Source: Trichuris trichiura (Eukaryota; Nematoda; Enoplea; Trichinellida; Trichuridae). From it: a DNA stretch of 64,000 bases. The stretch spans positions 992,001 through 1,056,000 of the forward strand of contig JBAJFE010000004.1 of NCBI GenBank assembly GCA_037903355.1, in the 5' to 3' direction. A program made the position numbers and the translations under genes. Below, piece after piece: positions 11,532 through 24,900 of the stretch (within the stretch, counting starts at the first letter, position 1; every line of letters begins with the position of its first letter). Under the pieces are notes generated by a model that searched no databases, was not told the DNA's origin, and saw nothing but the letters and a program-made list of their open reading frames with translations.

Positions 11532-14500
11532 TAGCTACTAACAATAAGCAGATTCGCTGAGACGCGGATGAAAGGCCATTGTATGTTGAAGAGCTATCGC
11601 CGCTCGATTTCATGTTGGTTTCCCGCGGAAACTGGCACGCTGTTCTAAAGATCTAGTTGACCCATAAGGGCGAGAGAGAGTGTGAGAGTAACTTTTTATG
11701 GCGATTGTACGTGGCAACTTTTTCCCGAGCAAGAATCTGATTATCCCATTTTGGAGGGAAGCAATGCCGCAAAAATCGATACCATTAACGCCTGTCAACA
11801 AGAGGAAGCGAAAGGTTTGAGTGGGCAAGTATTTCCGTTCTGTTCGCCAGGGTAGTTACTATTCAATTCTTTAAGACGACTTGTTGAGGATACTTAAAAG
11901 CAGCAAAACCCATTAGCATACGCCGTCTGCTTTGCTTTTCACCTAAAAATCAAAGAAAGCGAACGAGAAGAGTTCTCCTCGTTGAGACGGACATGTATAT
12001 TACGTCCATAGGATACTATGCAATAACGCACAAACACCCTTCTAAGGCAATGGTTTAATCTTGACTTAGACTAACCAGGGATGCACGCAGTTAGTTTGGA
12101 TTAAACTTGTGCCTTCGAAGGGTATTTTCTCATGAAGTTTCACCTTGCAATAAAAAGCCCAACGTTCTATGATTTAGCTTTTATAATATTGCGCAAAAAT
12201 GTGGCTGCTTTGACAAAGGGTACAAATGGATTGAAATGGAGACCCTTCCAAGCCATGGCGACGGAAGAGCGTACACCCCGTACGCAGTAGTGAAATCGGT
12301 TTATCAAAACGATACATCGAAAGAAAACGTGGCTTACCTATTCTAATCCATGACGATTTGTTTTGCAAAGACTCGGCATTGGTTAGACACGCAGTATCGA
12401 AAGTCGATAAAAGAGCATCTGTCTCCGGGATGCCATTCGATTTTTTCGACGCCTTATTGCTGCCGAACGACTCGAACAGTACCAATAGAAAGCAGCAAGT
12501 TACCGGAGCAGGACTTGGCCATCCATATGTCATTGTTGCGCCACCCACAGCTGATCAGTATGCCTTTACTTTCTCCGAGTCCGGATTTCACGATACCATT
12601 GTCGCCTAGCAACCGCTGACGCAAGTAGTATGTCCAACAGACGATGACCATCTCCGGATGCCGTATAGTTTGCTTCCATTATAACCAGTGATTGATCATC
12701 ATCGGTTATTGTCTCACATCTGACCTCTAACCAATAGTGCCTTCCCGAAGTTGAGTCAATAGTGATTTTTTTTATCTATACGAAAGCGGAAGGATGAATG
12801 GGGCAGTCCAAGACTTCTTCTACACATATTAACTTGAAAGGTCCATTTTTACGCCGATACGGCTTAATCCCTTTTGCTGCGAGCAGTGTAAAACGCGCAA
12901 CTTGTTCATTGCGGCATTGGAAAGGAGAACCACAAATTTTGCTTATTTTGCCTTTCATCATTTGGGTTCCACACTTTAGTGCCATGTAGGCACTACAACA
13001 GTCCAGCGCTGAACCAATAGAGTAGCTTTTGTCGAATTTGTTAATCGAAAAGCATTGTTGTCATCCCCTTATCTTGCATATCCCGAAGAACAGTCAACGT
13101 TTTGCCTAAGCTGGCGAAAGTGATTTTCAAGCCAAGCGACATGTCATTTGACAATCGCTTACGGAAATTATATCATCCGCATGCAAAAGTAGTCAGGTAC
13201 TTTAAAGGAAGGTGGCTTGCGGGTTTAACAGCGTCAAAATAGTAGTAATCGATTTAGCGTGAATTAATTATGTCACTTTCGGCGCCGTCAATATATCTAG
13301 ATGAATGGAGCAGGCTTATGCTTTGCGTAGAAAACGCCCGAAATTGATTGACATCTTTTCAAGAATTGTAAAGTCGAAAACGTGCGCGAAGATTTCTTGC
13401 TACAAGACTCGCCTGCTTTGATTAGCAAAAATTTGAAGCTTCGCAGAAATGGGAGCTCACTTCCAACCGTCAAGATTGGACAAGGTTACTATAGCGATTG
13501 TTTCGCGGCTGTCCGTCTGCCACCAGGGCTGAGAGGCCTTTGTAGGTTCGCTGCTCTGCTCAAGCATTCCTCTTCTTTCATGCATTTCAAGCTAACAACA
13601 AAACTTTGGCATTGTTCAAAGTCTGACAAATGCAATGACGTAGCTGGAAGGGGGATATGAAAATCGAGCAGATCAACTGACCATCTCCCAGCTCACGCAG
13701 CACTTGAGATTCTCAGATTACCCTAGAAGTACACTGGATGCTTCTTAGCAGTCGCAAGGCACGCACACTGAACCTACTTCACGCGGCTTCGTGTTGTCCG
13801 ACTTGGGGTTTCCGAAATTAAACCAAACAAACGCCACCACATCATTTGCGCCTCAACGCAGCCTATAAATACCTACAAGTCAAAATAGAAGCTTTTGAAC
13901 TTTTATCGCTGAACAAAGGACAAAAGCTGTGAACGTATCCACTGGTACAGGCTTTGTTTGGTTTAAGTTCGGAAAGAGGGCAACACAAAGTCTTATGAAG
14001 ATGCAGTATAAAAGCTCAACTATTGCTATAGCGGGTGCACAAACGCGTTGGACAAAAAATAGCTTTACAGCGGGACATATCTGCCTTACGTCCTTAATAG
14101 AAGACTTAGCAAAGTAGGCTTGAATAATCGACGGATTCATAAACAGCCTACCAATCGAGCAGGTTTAATACCAATGCTGTATATCAAAATTTTCATATAG
14201 CGCTCCTCTGCTGACTTGCTATTGTTTATACGCTAAAAATCGAAATTGAAACTATTTCATTTTTAGTATTATCAACAGCAGTGTTCCCGGTGACATAAAG
14301 CGCATACTAAGCGCACCAGAAGTACCTGAAAGCCATAAGAATCAGCAAAGGCTCGACGTCTGCGCACTGCCGAGTTTTATTATGAACAAAAATGGCAAAG
14401 AGCATCGCGCGTACGAACAATGCCCACTTGGCAAGCATAGCTTAAGGTCATTTCACCTAATGAAGGTTTAGACGACTTTGTCAAGTTTTTAAAATCACCA

Positions 14501-14965
14501 AGGCCTTGATTTACGCATTAGCCCATTGTTGGGCAGCGAATGGACGCATTTGGTCGGAATCGCTTTTGCCGGCCGGCTAAACTTAGACAATTCGAAGCAA
14601 TTCACATTTTTGCGCAAATCTTTGACGGGAGCGCCTTTTCCATTCAAGCGCAACCAAAAGGACAATATATTCTAAAGGTGTAAATTGAAGCGCGCATAGT
14701 AGCAATCCGCCAATGGATTCAAATGGCCAGCCGACGTTGTTGTCCGCTTTTGCTGACAGCTTTCAGATTTATCTATTGGACGTGAAATCATTGCACCCAC
14801 CCTTACGGATCCGTTGCTAGTTAGGCAGTCGTCGTTGAGGCGCGCTTCCATTATACGATTAGCATTTCTTGACATGTTCCACCCACTGATTCTTCATTGG
14901 CTAAAAGACTTTTCAACCGCTGATTAGGTGAGAAGCTACCGTTGACAGGTAGTCTCGGGTGCTTT

Positions 14966-15421
14966 CTAAAAGTACGCATTTGCGCTAGGCGGGAAGAAGC
15001 AAAAATTGGTCGTTGCATAATTGAGCTCCCGGTTGAACCAATTGCGGACAAACCGTTCATTTAGCAATCGATTTAAAAACGAGCCACGTACGTGCTGATC
15101 AATTTCCTCGTTCATTAGCTCTTCTAACTTGGCGGTGGCAAAAGTTGCCGCAGTCAGTCGCCGGCCGGCGACAAGCCTCTTTGTCTGCATATGGTCATGA
15201 TCGAACCAATTCTGTCCGTAGTAAATGGCAACCTTCCGGTCACAGACGAATGAGAGCTTATCACTCTGTGTCAACGCTTCACGTTGACGGCAACAGGTTG
15301 TTGCAGCGACTTTGTCAGGAATAATTTTAATTTTTCTAATTGTCACCTTGAATGTCAGGGTTGGCCAAAAGCTCACAGGCGACGAGTCCGCCTTATAAGG
15401 TTTATTTACGCTGCTCTCCAT
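14966..15421 (-). CDS. 151-codon open frame, unrecognised
   Basis: An ATG at 15421 opens 151 codons without a stop. The middle looks helical and polar (around residues 98-130, EELMNEEIDQHVRGSFLNRL), which is more protein-like than most chance frames here. No splice partners, domain or conserved motif are recognised. The surrounding sequence is locally richer in G+C, which lengthens chance frames. Confidence 0.3.
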   Translation of the reverse strand: MESSVNKPYKADSSPVSFWPTLTFKVTIRKIKIIPDKVAATTCCRQREALTQSDKLSFVCDRKVAIYYGQNWFDHDHMQTKRLVAGRRLTAATFATAKLEELMNEEIDQHVRGSFLNRLLNERFVRNWFNRELNYATTNFCFFPPSANAYF

Positions 15422-17668
15422 GGCGCCTTATTTGAAAGAAGTCCAGAGCAGTCAACAACGGTAGTTGTCCCGCCTTAGGCGTACAATATTTTTGACTCGA
15501 ACGGTATAACCGTCTCATGACAAAATATTTGGATCTGATGGTTCCAACAGCCAAAGCCACCTGCAAAGTCGAGTGCAAACTAAAAGCAGCAAAGGTAACG
15601 CCTCTGGTCGAAGCTTTTCCTACAAACGTGCTAAGTAGTTCTGCCAGCCGATGGGAATTCAGGAATTCTGAAGTAAGGCAATTTGCTAAAAATTGATGGG
15701 CATTAGAAGAGTTAGGGGCGGTCAATCGAATTACATTATCCAATGAGAAAAGCGGCGGCCGCGGCAGCGACCAAGAGGACTGACTACTCGTTTGAAAGCG
15801 ACGGTTTCGATCAACCGTTTTTGGTCCAAACTGGCGGATACACCTCTCTTGAACAAAGAATTCATTTCCGCTTAGCCAGATCGACCCGGCTTAATGCCAA
15901 AATGTCGCCTCCCGCTGGCGGCGGCTACTTTAATGTCTACCGCTTCCGACTGCCCATCCTATAAGCTAGACGTCTCAACTATTTAACAAGGCTTCCCATC
16001 ATACTGTTTTTCACTTATGGTAAGAACCAATTTGCATATGCTAAATAGGCTACTAGTTTCTTATTGCCATTATAGCTAACCCTAAAAGCTTGTCAAGTGC
16101 CCTTTTTCGTTTTTCCTTGCTTTCTTTGTTGTCTACATACCTTTGTTGAACAAAAGGAAAATGTATGCTTGAAAAGCGGACGTATGGAACAACCTGCCTT
16201 GGATGTAAGACCGCGCGGTCGAAACGGAAGCGCGAACGCCTCGTGCGAAAAAGCTGAATCGATACGCATGCTGCAGTCCATGTCCCGCGGGATGCCATTA
16301 ATCCATTCGCCGCAAAACGGTGTTCCCTTTATTTTTACTGCTGACCAGTACACCCTGAATGACCAAGCGTCGAGCTCGTCGTTCAGCCGCTTTGCAGACC
16401 ACTTACCCTAATGGACAAGTTTGAAAAGCTTTTTGTTTCCACTCTTCTTTTCTCTCTTTTTCATAACGACGACGATGACAACGACTAGACAGTGGCAGTT
16501 GCTCGTCTGTAGATTTGCAGAGCGCCACGATGCAAAGTAAAGATAAGGACAAAGTGGAAGGATAAAAGCTAAAGATTAGTAGCGCGCGGCAGTGAGTACC
16601 CCTTCTGAACATTTGTTGGTTTTGGCCAACTAAAACATTTCTTCCCCTTAGTTTCGCGCGCGTCCGACGAGTTAGCCGCATGCTAATACAATCTCCTCTT
16701 TTCAGATACGAAGCGCCGAACTGCAGCGCATTAGGGGCTGACTCCGTCCGGCCGTCCCGACTCTCCACCGTCATTAAAGGTAAAGCTAGCACTTTTATGG
16801 TGCCTAACGCGCAGACCAAGAAAACCCCTGAGCTTGTAAGCAAACAGATGACATAAATTTATTCACGCGTTAATATTAGCATAAACACTCAACTTAAGTT
16901 ATTAATCACTAGTGTTTAGCTTTTGGCGTGTATGTTTGTAGCCTGGTCGACAGAAGGTTGGTTACATTGGATGTATGATAACAAGACGGGCGGTTTGCAA
17001 GAACGAATAGAATAGAGACCAGTTTCTTCTGGAATGGGATAATGATGACGGAAAGGCGTTGATTATTCCGTATGCAGACCCCCTCCCATCGAGCAGGTTG
17101 ATTCGCCAATAATTCTGCCCTACGACGGCATTCGTCATAGCAACAGAGCTAACAGCTAGGCGTCCCGGTGCTTACCTCAGCCGCTTCTTCTTCTTCACCT
17201 AGCGGCAATATCGATTGCTAAAGCGGCAGATATTCGTCGTTTGTAAGTGAATGGGAGTGCGCCAGCCATCAGACTGAGTTTGTCCAGTCGGTCCGATGCA
17301 TTGATTGAATAAACTGGCTTGATTTGTAGCTTAAGCCTGTCAATCCTCAAGGTATAGAATAGAGCATCCGATCGTGCGATCGCCCGGCTTTACCGTAGAC
17401 GCACACTATTTTGGATCGACATCCGCAGGGTACTGGGCGGAAAAAGTTATTGTGTTCGACCGGTAGGTAACATATTTGAACTCGCAAGGGAGGGGGGACC
17501 CATTAGCCTTTTTCTTACGGATATAGCTATACTCACTGGCTCAAAATCTGCGAGTTTTTCAAGGTGCTCTTTTTTAAGGCATCCACGAAAGGATGGAGAC
17601 ACTGTTGCCTTAAGCAGTGGGAAGAACGGCTGAAATTTGGGTCGCGTTGACCAGCAGCCGACCAGAAG

Positions 17669-20600
17669 ATGCTTCTGTACTACTTGGCGGCCATTTTTAA
17701 AGGTCTGCAACCCAGAGTCGACGATGATTTTGTCGACAAGCTCAACTATCACTACACAAGCGCGATTATATTCGCCTTTGCCATCATTGTTAGCGCCAAG
17801 CAGTACGTCGGGTACCCAATTCAGTGCTGGGTGCCAGCCCAGTTCACTGACGCTTGGGAACAATACACGGAGAATTTCTGCTGGGTAGAAAGTACTTACT
17901 ATCTACCTATGCATCATACAATACCGCAAGATTTCGGCGAGCGAAGATCCCGCCAAATCAGCTATTACCAATGGGTGCCCTTCGTGCTGGCTCTTGAAGC
18001 ACTTATGTTCTACATTCCATGCATTCTCTGGCGAGGTCTTCTCCACTGGCATTCTGGTAAGCTTATTTCCAATTATTAGCTCGCTATTGCACGGCAAGGT
18101 GTTTTTTTCTAAAGTTATACAAACCGGCTTTTGATGTAGAGCATAAACTGACGTAGGCGCCTGGAGGGTCGCTCATACATTTGAAATAATCTGCTCGGCG
18201 AAGTCTGCCGTAGGTCGAGATGTTTGCCAGGAAAGTACCTGCTTAGAGTAGCAATTATCTACAATCGATCTTATGCGCAAACGTAGAACGGAATAGCAAA
18301 GCTGCCTTGGGCAACATAGGCCGGATGTTCAACGGAATTGATCCTGACTCCGCGAACTTGGGCGACCGACTTTCGTTCATTGACGGACTAAGTTTAGCTG
18401 GCGGATCCAAGCAATCAATAGCGGTTGCCCAAAGGCTAGGTGCGCATATGACGGGGCGTAGCCATTCCCACGGCGCCTACTAGGGCAAGCGTACCACGGG
18501 AAGAAGCATTTCTGGAAAACAACCCTAAACGCTTTCCGACTGATCTAATGTGACCAATAGCGTCAAAACATTCGTCATCGAATGACCCCACGGACTGGCC
18601 TAAATTCATTAGTGCATCATTGGCAAAGACAAGCAGGCAAGAGGCTTTGGCTTACCCGTAAATGTCCAACGCAATGTTTCCGTACTGATAAACTGCCAAC
18701 CAGGGACGTCAATTCAACAAGGAAAATAGTTCGGAAAAGTCAAAGCCCTGAAAACATCCCTTGGGATTATATGCGAACGGGATCGATCTCGGCGCATTCC
18801 AAGCTTCAATGCGGGAAGCAGCTTCCTCCGCGCGGATATCTTACGTAAAGCTTAGGCGGTCGAACAGCTGGTAATTGAACTTAAGCCATTAAGAATTCCC
18901 AAACGAGGCCAAACCTGTTGTTGCCAACTTCTCCGGGCAACTCCTCGGTTGGCAGTTGAGTAGATATATTGTTCAAAAGTCCTTAGTCATCAAAACTCAC
19001 AACCTCTCCAACTCGCGCGTGATGAAAGGTCCGATTAATACCTTCTCTACTTAGCTACCGCTATTCGCGATAGACTTAGGCATAGTTGCTGCTCAAAATT
19101 CGTTATCAGTTTGTTATTGGACGAATTATGAGAAATCCGTTGATTGACGAGAAGGCAGAACATAAAGTTTTGCCGGCTGTTACGTTTGTTTTTCTGACGT
19201 CATGGATGGTGTTCAACCCCAAAAGCTTGTGGCTCGTCGGCACGAGACGAACCTGACCAGCGGGTTGTAGAGCGGCAGTAGTTTGTTTTGCAATTAAGGG
19301 CAGCTGAAACAGTGTACTTCGACACGGCTGTGTTAGGAAAGAATATTGGGTTGACGCGGACGCCTCCCATAAGGTTTGTTTGCCTTAATTTTGCCGAGAC
19401 GCCTGATTTGTTCGTTAATCAACCGGCCAAGGGACGATAGGAAGCAAGGACTACCGTTAGGCGGCCAGGACACAGCTATTACATCAAGTAGCCCACCTCA
19501 AGAGGACTATAACTTTTTTGCTCATCTACAAACGAGTTCCTTGCGGATCGATCTTCCAATTTCCCGCCTGGACAATTCGTCTTCGTTTAACATGGTTGAA
19601 TTAGTTGCGCAATCCAAATTTCCGGTTTCCTACTTGGCAAACAGGACAAACAGTTGAGCTAAGTATCCTTCGGGCTTAGTCATTTACCTACCATGTCGAC
19701 GACCTAAAATTACCACGCAATGAAATATTTATTTCGCTGCATCTATAGCTGCTTAATTTCGCCGACAAGCAGCACGAACGCTTCGCGTGTCGGGGGCTGT
19801 AAGCTCATTTGTCGTTCCGCTGTTTCCCGGCGGATTTGACGAAGTTGAAAAATACGTGTTCCAAACGCTTCAAACATGATGCTTGCTGGAGAGACTTGCC
19901 AACGCGCGGCCTCTCTTGCTAACCTGACCAACTTCGCTAGTCGCTAGTCAATGATGGTTAAGTGCTGAGAGTTCCACTTAAGCTAGAAACGACGGCTCGT
20001 TCTGTCCGTTCATGTGGAAGCGCGCTTTTCCGCTAAGGAGCAAAGAAAAACAAACTTTTGAAATCGAACTTTCCGCCCAATGGTCCGCCGCTGTCTTTGA
20101 TCAATGAGCATAAAGTTGTCTAGGCTTTTTGATCTCGCATTGTCGCATTGGGCTGAAGTTCACGGAAGACTGAGCTCGTTTGGCACTCGGCGCGCATACT
20201 CTCAGCCAAGTATAAACATACCAAGGTTGGCTATCGGTGCTTGCGTGTTTCGTCGAACTTGCCATCCGACCATTCATTCTGACGCATTAGTAATGCATTC
20301 AAGTGGCCTAGAAACAATAAGTTGCGCTATCAATAATGCAACGCTCCCATGATTATCTCTACCTATGGTTGGCTGGTATTCTGATCGTCCTGTAGCCATC
20401 TGATTAATGATCAACCTGTCAAAACACCAATAGGCAGACGAGTTTGATATACGCGTTTCAGGAAGGAAACAATGTTCACATAGTCATCAAGAGCTTAACT
20501 ATGCTTAGAAGGCAAAGTAGCACCTTGCACTGGACTGTACCGCTGGAAGCCCTAAGACTGAAGCGACCTCACCGATTTTAGTAGTTTATTTGCATACAAT

Positions 20601-21912
20601 ACAACTCAAGCGAAGTGGACAGAATTGCCGCGCTTCATTGATGCAACATTTCTTTATGAATTTCCATCTTTTGCTCATCGCCCCTGCTTCAACGGCACGA
20701 ATAACGATGTTGTCAAAAATGTACGACCCGCGTCTAGTCTAAGTGTTCCGTCAAAAAAAGTGCATAAATTACGCGCGAACGGCGGCCATTAAATTTATTC
20801 CCATTGAGCAAGTTCAACGTTTTAGTTTAGCTTGGATTGTCAATATCCATGTAAAAGACGAACAAGAAATGGGCAAGTAACAGCGCTCAGTCGGCTTATG
20901 ATGAGCAAAGCTTCAAGGCTGAAGACAAAAAACACGTAAACTACAAGTTGGCGTTGAACATTTCAAAGTTATTTGAAATGTTCAACGCCAACTTGTAGTT
21001 TTGAATAGCTGCAGCGAGCGATGCCACTCATTGTCGCGTCTCTATGTAGACAAGTTGCAGATATGCAAAAAATTTTAAAACTACGCAGCTATGTTCTGGT
21101 CAGCCAATTATGTAAAACTAGTCGCGACTTGCTCTGAAAATTTTCTCATATCATTCTTAAGCTGCCAAGTAGCCGCCCAACGTTGCTTCTGTAATCTTTG
21201 CACTTTTATGAAGTGATAGGTTTGATAATTAGTTTGCACGATAAATGCAAGACGAATCTATTCTTTAACTGCCGGACTTTTTTCTGAAAAAATGCGGTTG
21301 CTTTCAAGGCTTCTTCAACTCGGGAATCGCTTGGAAGCGGACGCATCTGTCTGCCTTGTTTTGACAAATGAGACTTCACTCTTTCTCCTCTTTATTCAGT
21401 GAGATCAGCTTCCCGTCCTTTTCCTCAAGTCATCTGTTTCGACCTTTTCAAAAAAAGACAATGTTTAAGGTAGTAATTATTGCATATTTCATTGTCAGTC
21501 AATACATAACAAGTGGCATCTGTTTATTACTACGTCTTGCATTCCGTCGTCTGCTCTGTCGCACAGACTTCAGATATTTCCCGCTTTCTTTCCTGGTGGT
21601 TTTTAAAAAGTTGTGTTCCATACGAAAAGAAAAATATGCACTCCCGTATTTACTCATTATGTATTTTTATTTAAAATTGCATGGAAAGAGTACCAGTACC
21701 TATCCTCTTTGCGGTAATAAATTTAAAGCAACAATTTCAGTTGCAAATGCTACATAAATTCTTTAACTTGTACGTCAGTTTACAAATTTTAAATCTGCAT
21801 TTCTATTCAATTTCTCATTCATCTAGAATACTCTACCTTCCTTAAAAAAGCTTTGAATTAGTACTACCAATAATTGAAAACATAATTTTTTGATACAGGA
21901 CAGCGAAGCTTC

Positions 21913-21958
<46 letters not shown>

Positions 21959-24900
21959 TAGAACCTCCGTAAGTTGACCACCCAAGGGACCGGAGAAAAC
22001 TGGTCAACATAGGAGGTGGTCAATATATTGGAACTGTGGGTATAACTGGCTCGGCTGAACAGATTAGCATCTGTATGCGTTTTATTCTATTGCAGAGCAT
22101 CAATTGGAGGTCTATTAAACGGTGAGATGCATAAAAATAACACTGTAAAATCATGCATAAGCTTTTTAGGGGCTACACTGCTTGCTGAAAAAGGTATCAA
22201 TTCTAGTCTGGTGCTTCTTCTTACTGCAAACATAAGCACCAAGGGCGGTCTCCCCGATAGCTACCGCGCTCAGCATCTTTGGACATTTTTCAGCAGCAAA
22301 ACACTTCAGCTGCGCTAACACGCGCCCGACGTCCTCTTCCTTCAGCTTCTGTACCATTCCGTCTCATTTTCACTTTCCTCCTCTACGTCGTCTTCTGGGC
22401 TCAGTCCCGCTTCGGCTAGTATAGACTGAAAGATTGCTTGTGGGTCGGGTTCGGTAGAAGTGGCCAATTCATCATCCATTGAAACGAAATCTTCGAAGTT
22501 TACTCCTTCAATCTCTACTTCGGGAGTGGGACTATCAGGCCGGAGCTCGACATGATCCTCTTCGTCTCTGACGAATCCAGCTCTCCTGAAGCATTTCCGT
22601 ATTGCCTCCGGTTGAACCTTATTCCAGGAAGAATTGATCCAAAGCACTAACGGACGCAGCAATCGTAGTCGCTCCCGCAAATGAGCTGGTGTGTTCTGCT
22701 ATGCCAACGATCCACCGCAGAAGCTGGGTCCGGTATTTCGCCTTAAACGTCTTAATTACTCCTTGATCTAAAGGCTGGCTCTTTGAGGTAGTGTTTGGGG
22801 GCAGGAATTTTAACGTGACATTTGTGAGGTCTTTCACGTGGGGATGGCTCGGGCAGTTGTCTACTACCAATAAGATGGAACGTTTCATTCGCTTCATCTG
22901 TCCGTCGACACTTCTTACCCACTGTTCGAATATGGCGGCTGTCATCCAGGCGGATTTATTTGATCTCCAAGTGGCAGGGAGGTCATCAGGCTTCAAGTTC
23001 TTAAAAGCTCGGGGTTTCGTTGACTTACCAATGACCAATGGCTTCAACTTCTCCCCAGTTGCGCTAGCGCAAAGAAGCACAGTGAAGCGTTCTTTGGAGA
23101 GCTTCCCGCTTTTGCATTTATCGCCTTTTAGTACAAGACTTCTATCAGGCATAGCTTTGAAGAACAAGCCGCATTCATCAGCATTGAATATGTCTTCTTC
23201 CTTAAAGCCACTGGCGAAATGACGAAATTTCAAGATGAAGTCTTCCAAGACCTCGACGGGAACTTCGCTAGATTCGCCGCATAAGATTTTCTGAGAAATC
23301 TGATAACGGAGCTTGAACTTTGCCAGCCAACCGTTTGATGCTTGGAAACCTGTGAAACCGAATTCCACGGCGAATTTTCTAGCAATTTCCTGGATCATTG
23401 GGCCAGAGATGCGTGCATTAGCTGCTCTCATTTGCTTAAACCAATGTAACGCTGCTTCATTGACTTGGTCCAGGGAGGTTCTCCTTTTTCTTCGCTGCGC
23501 GTCTCCGCTTTCCTTCTCATATCTTTCCAAGTACTCACGTTTACGTCTCTGGATGTTGCCAACGGTAGTCTTGCTCACATGAAACCGTTCTGCTGTCTTC
23601 CTTTGACTGTTAGTTTCGAGAAAGCGGATAAGATCCACTTTTTCCTTCAGTGCCAACTCTCTCGATTCTTTCCGTTTGGCCATAATGCAAACTGCAACCA
23701 GCTTGGTAGCTACTACTGCGTCTATTACTGCGTAAGTCGGGCTATCTTTACTCGCGAAGACACGTTAAGGAAACCTGCCGCACACCTATAGCAAAGCGAA
23801 TGAATAGAACTGAGCTCGACGCGAACGAGTTCAAGTAGGCTCGATTTGTCATATTTCCCTCAATGGGCGAATGCTGCCAACGCGTAGGTGGGAGCTTATG
23901 TACTTGAGGAAACGCGCAAGCTGTGCCGGCAAGCATAAAAGAAGCATCGTCAAAGCGACGGAATCGGTTCTGTAATCAGGAATCTCCAATGTAGGCTAAT
24001 GAAAAACTTCGCTACGTTGAGTAACAGCACATTAAGGCAATGATGGTTAACATCTGCTAGCGGCTGACACAGAGCAAACTGAAGTGGCCAATTTACAGAG
24101 TGCAAGTTAGCATTGCGTTCATATACCAGGTCACGGCTGAAGCGGTCAACTTCCCACTTACGGTGGTGGTCGACGTATAGAGGTTGTCCTTGCGCTTATT
24201 AACGTGCTGACCAACCAACTGGTCAAAATTCGGTCAACTTAGGAGGTGGTCGACATAGGGAGGTGGTCAACTTCGGAGGTTCTACTGTATATATATATAT
24301 ATAACTTTTGAAATCATGTCAACTACGACCGCGCAAGATTACAGTGGCAGCATATATGTGGTGAACTGTGCTGTTTTCTCGCTATGTGGCCGCGCTGTCC
24401 CTATATTTTGGTTTAGGCTTAGGCGGAAGCAGAGTACGATAGCGCACAAGATTCTACGTCGAAAGTATCCAATTGTTTTTTGCATCCTTGTCAGCTATCG
24501 CGCTCCGCCCTAGCGTAAGCCTACACTGAGATATAAAGAAAATATAGCCAGAAAAGAAGCGATTTATTTCGTCCCATAGGTGTCGCTAGTGTAGGCATGC
24601 AGGGGCATAGGTGAAAAGACAATTTAGTACTTCATCATTTTGCCGTTAGACATTGTATAGAATGCTGAGAAAACGTGTAAAATACTAAGTAATTCGTACA
24701 TTGCTAAAAATTTTGGCCATTCTAAGGATTGCCTTATTTCGTACATTGCCTGTAACATGTAAACATATATCCGTAACTCAGTTTTTCTTCTGACATATTT
24801 GTTTACGCAGTTACACTAATACGTTAGCACTCCGTTTGTTCATCTACGCAACTATTCTTTCACCTTAAATTTCCAAGTTGTATTTTTATTTCTTCCTCTG

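Larger units (their letters stand above)
5859..17668. other. gene-poor stretch,11.8 kb; only weak open frames
   Basis: No recognisable domain, tRNA or repeat family was found over almost 12 kb. Several moderately long frames occur where base composition is less AT-rich: about 8920-9290 (+, ending at a possible AAG|gtgagc donor), 10869-11264 (-), 12232-12609 (+, 126 open codons without an early ATG), 15743-15964 (+) and 16187-16411 (+). Some could be exons of unrecognised genes, but none shows a family signature or a convincing exon chain. The two most gene-like frames are listed separately. Confidence 0.4.

Noticed and set aside
12174..12548. 124-codon minus-strand frame and overlapping plus-strand frames
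   Set aside because: Opposing open frames over the same bases with no motif or splice chain; neither can be preferred.
21368..21757. 129-codon frame inside the innexin intron
   Set aside because: Low complexity (Phe/Ser/Leu/Lys-rich) in a pyrimidine-rich tract; no motif.
22791..23222. Plus-strand frames of about 90-143 codons inside the Tigger element
   Set aside because: They are shadows of the transposase on the minus strand, which has the conserved domains.
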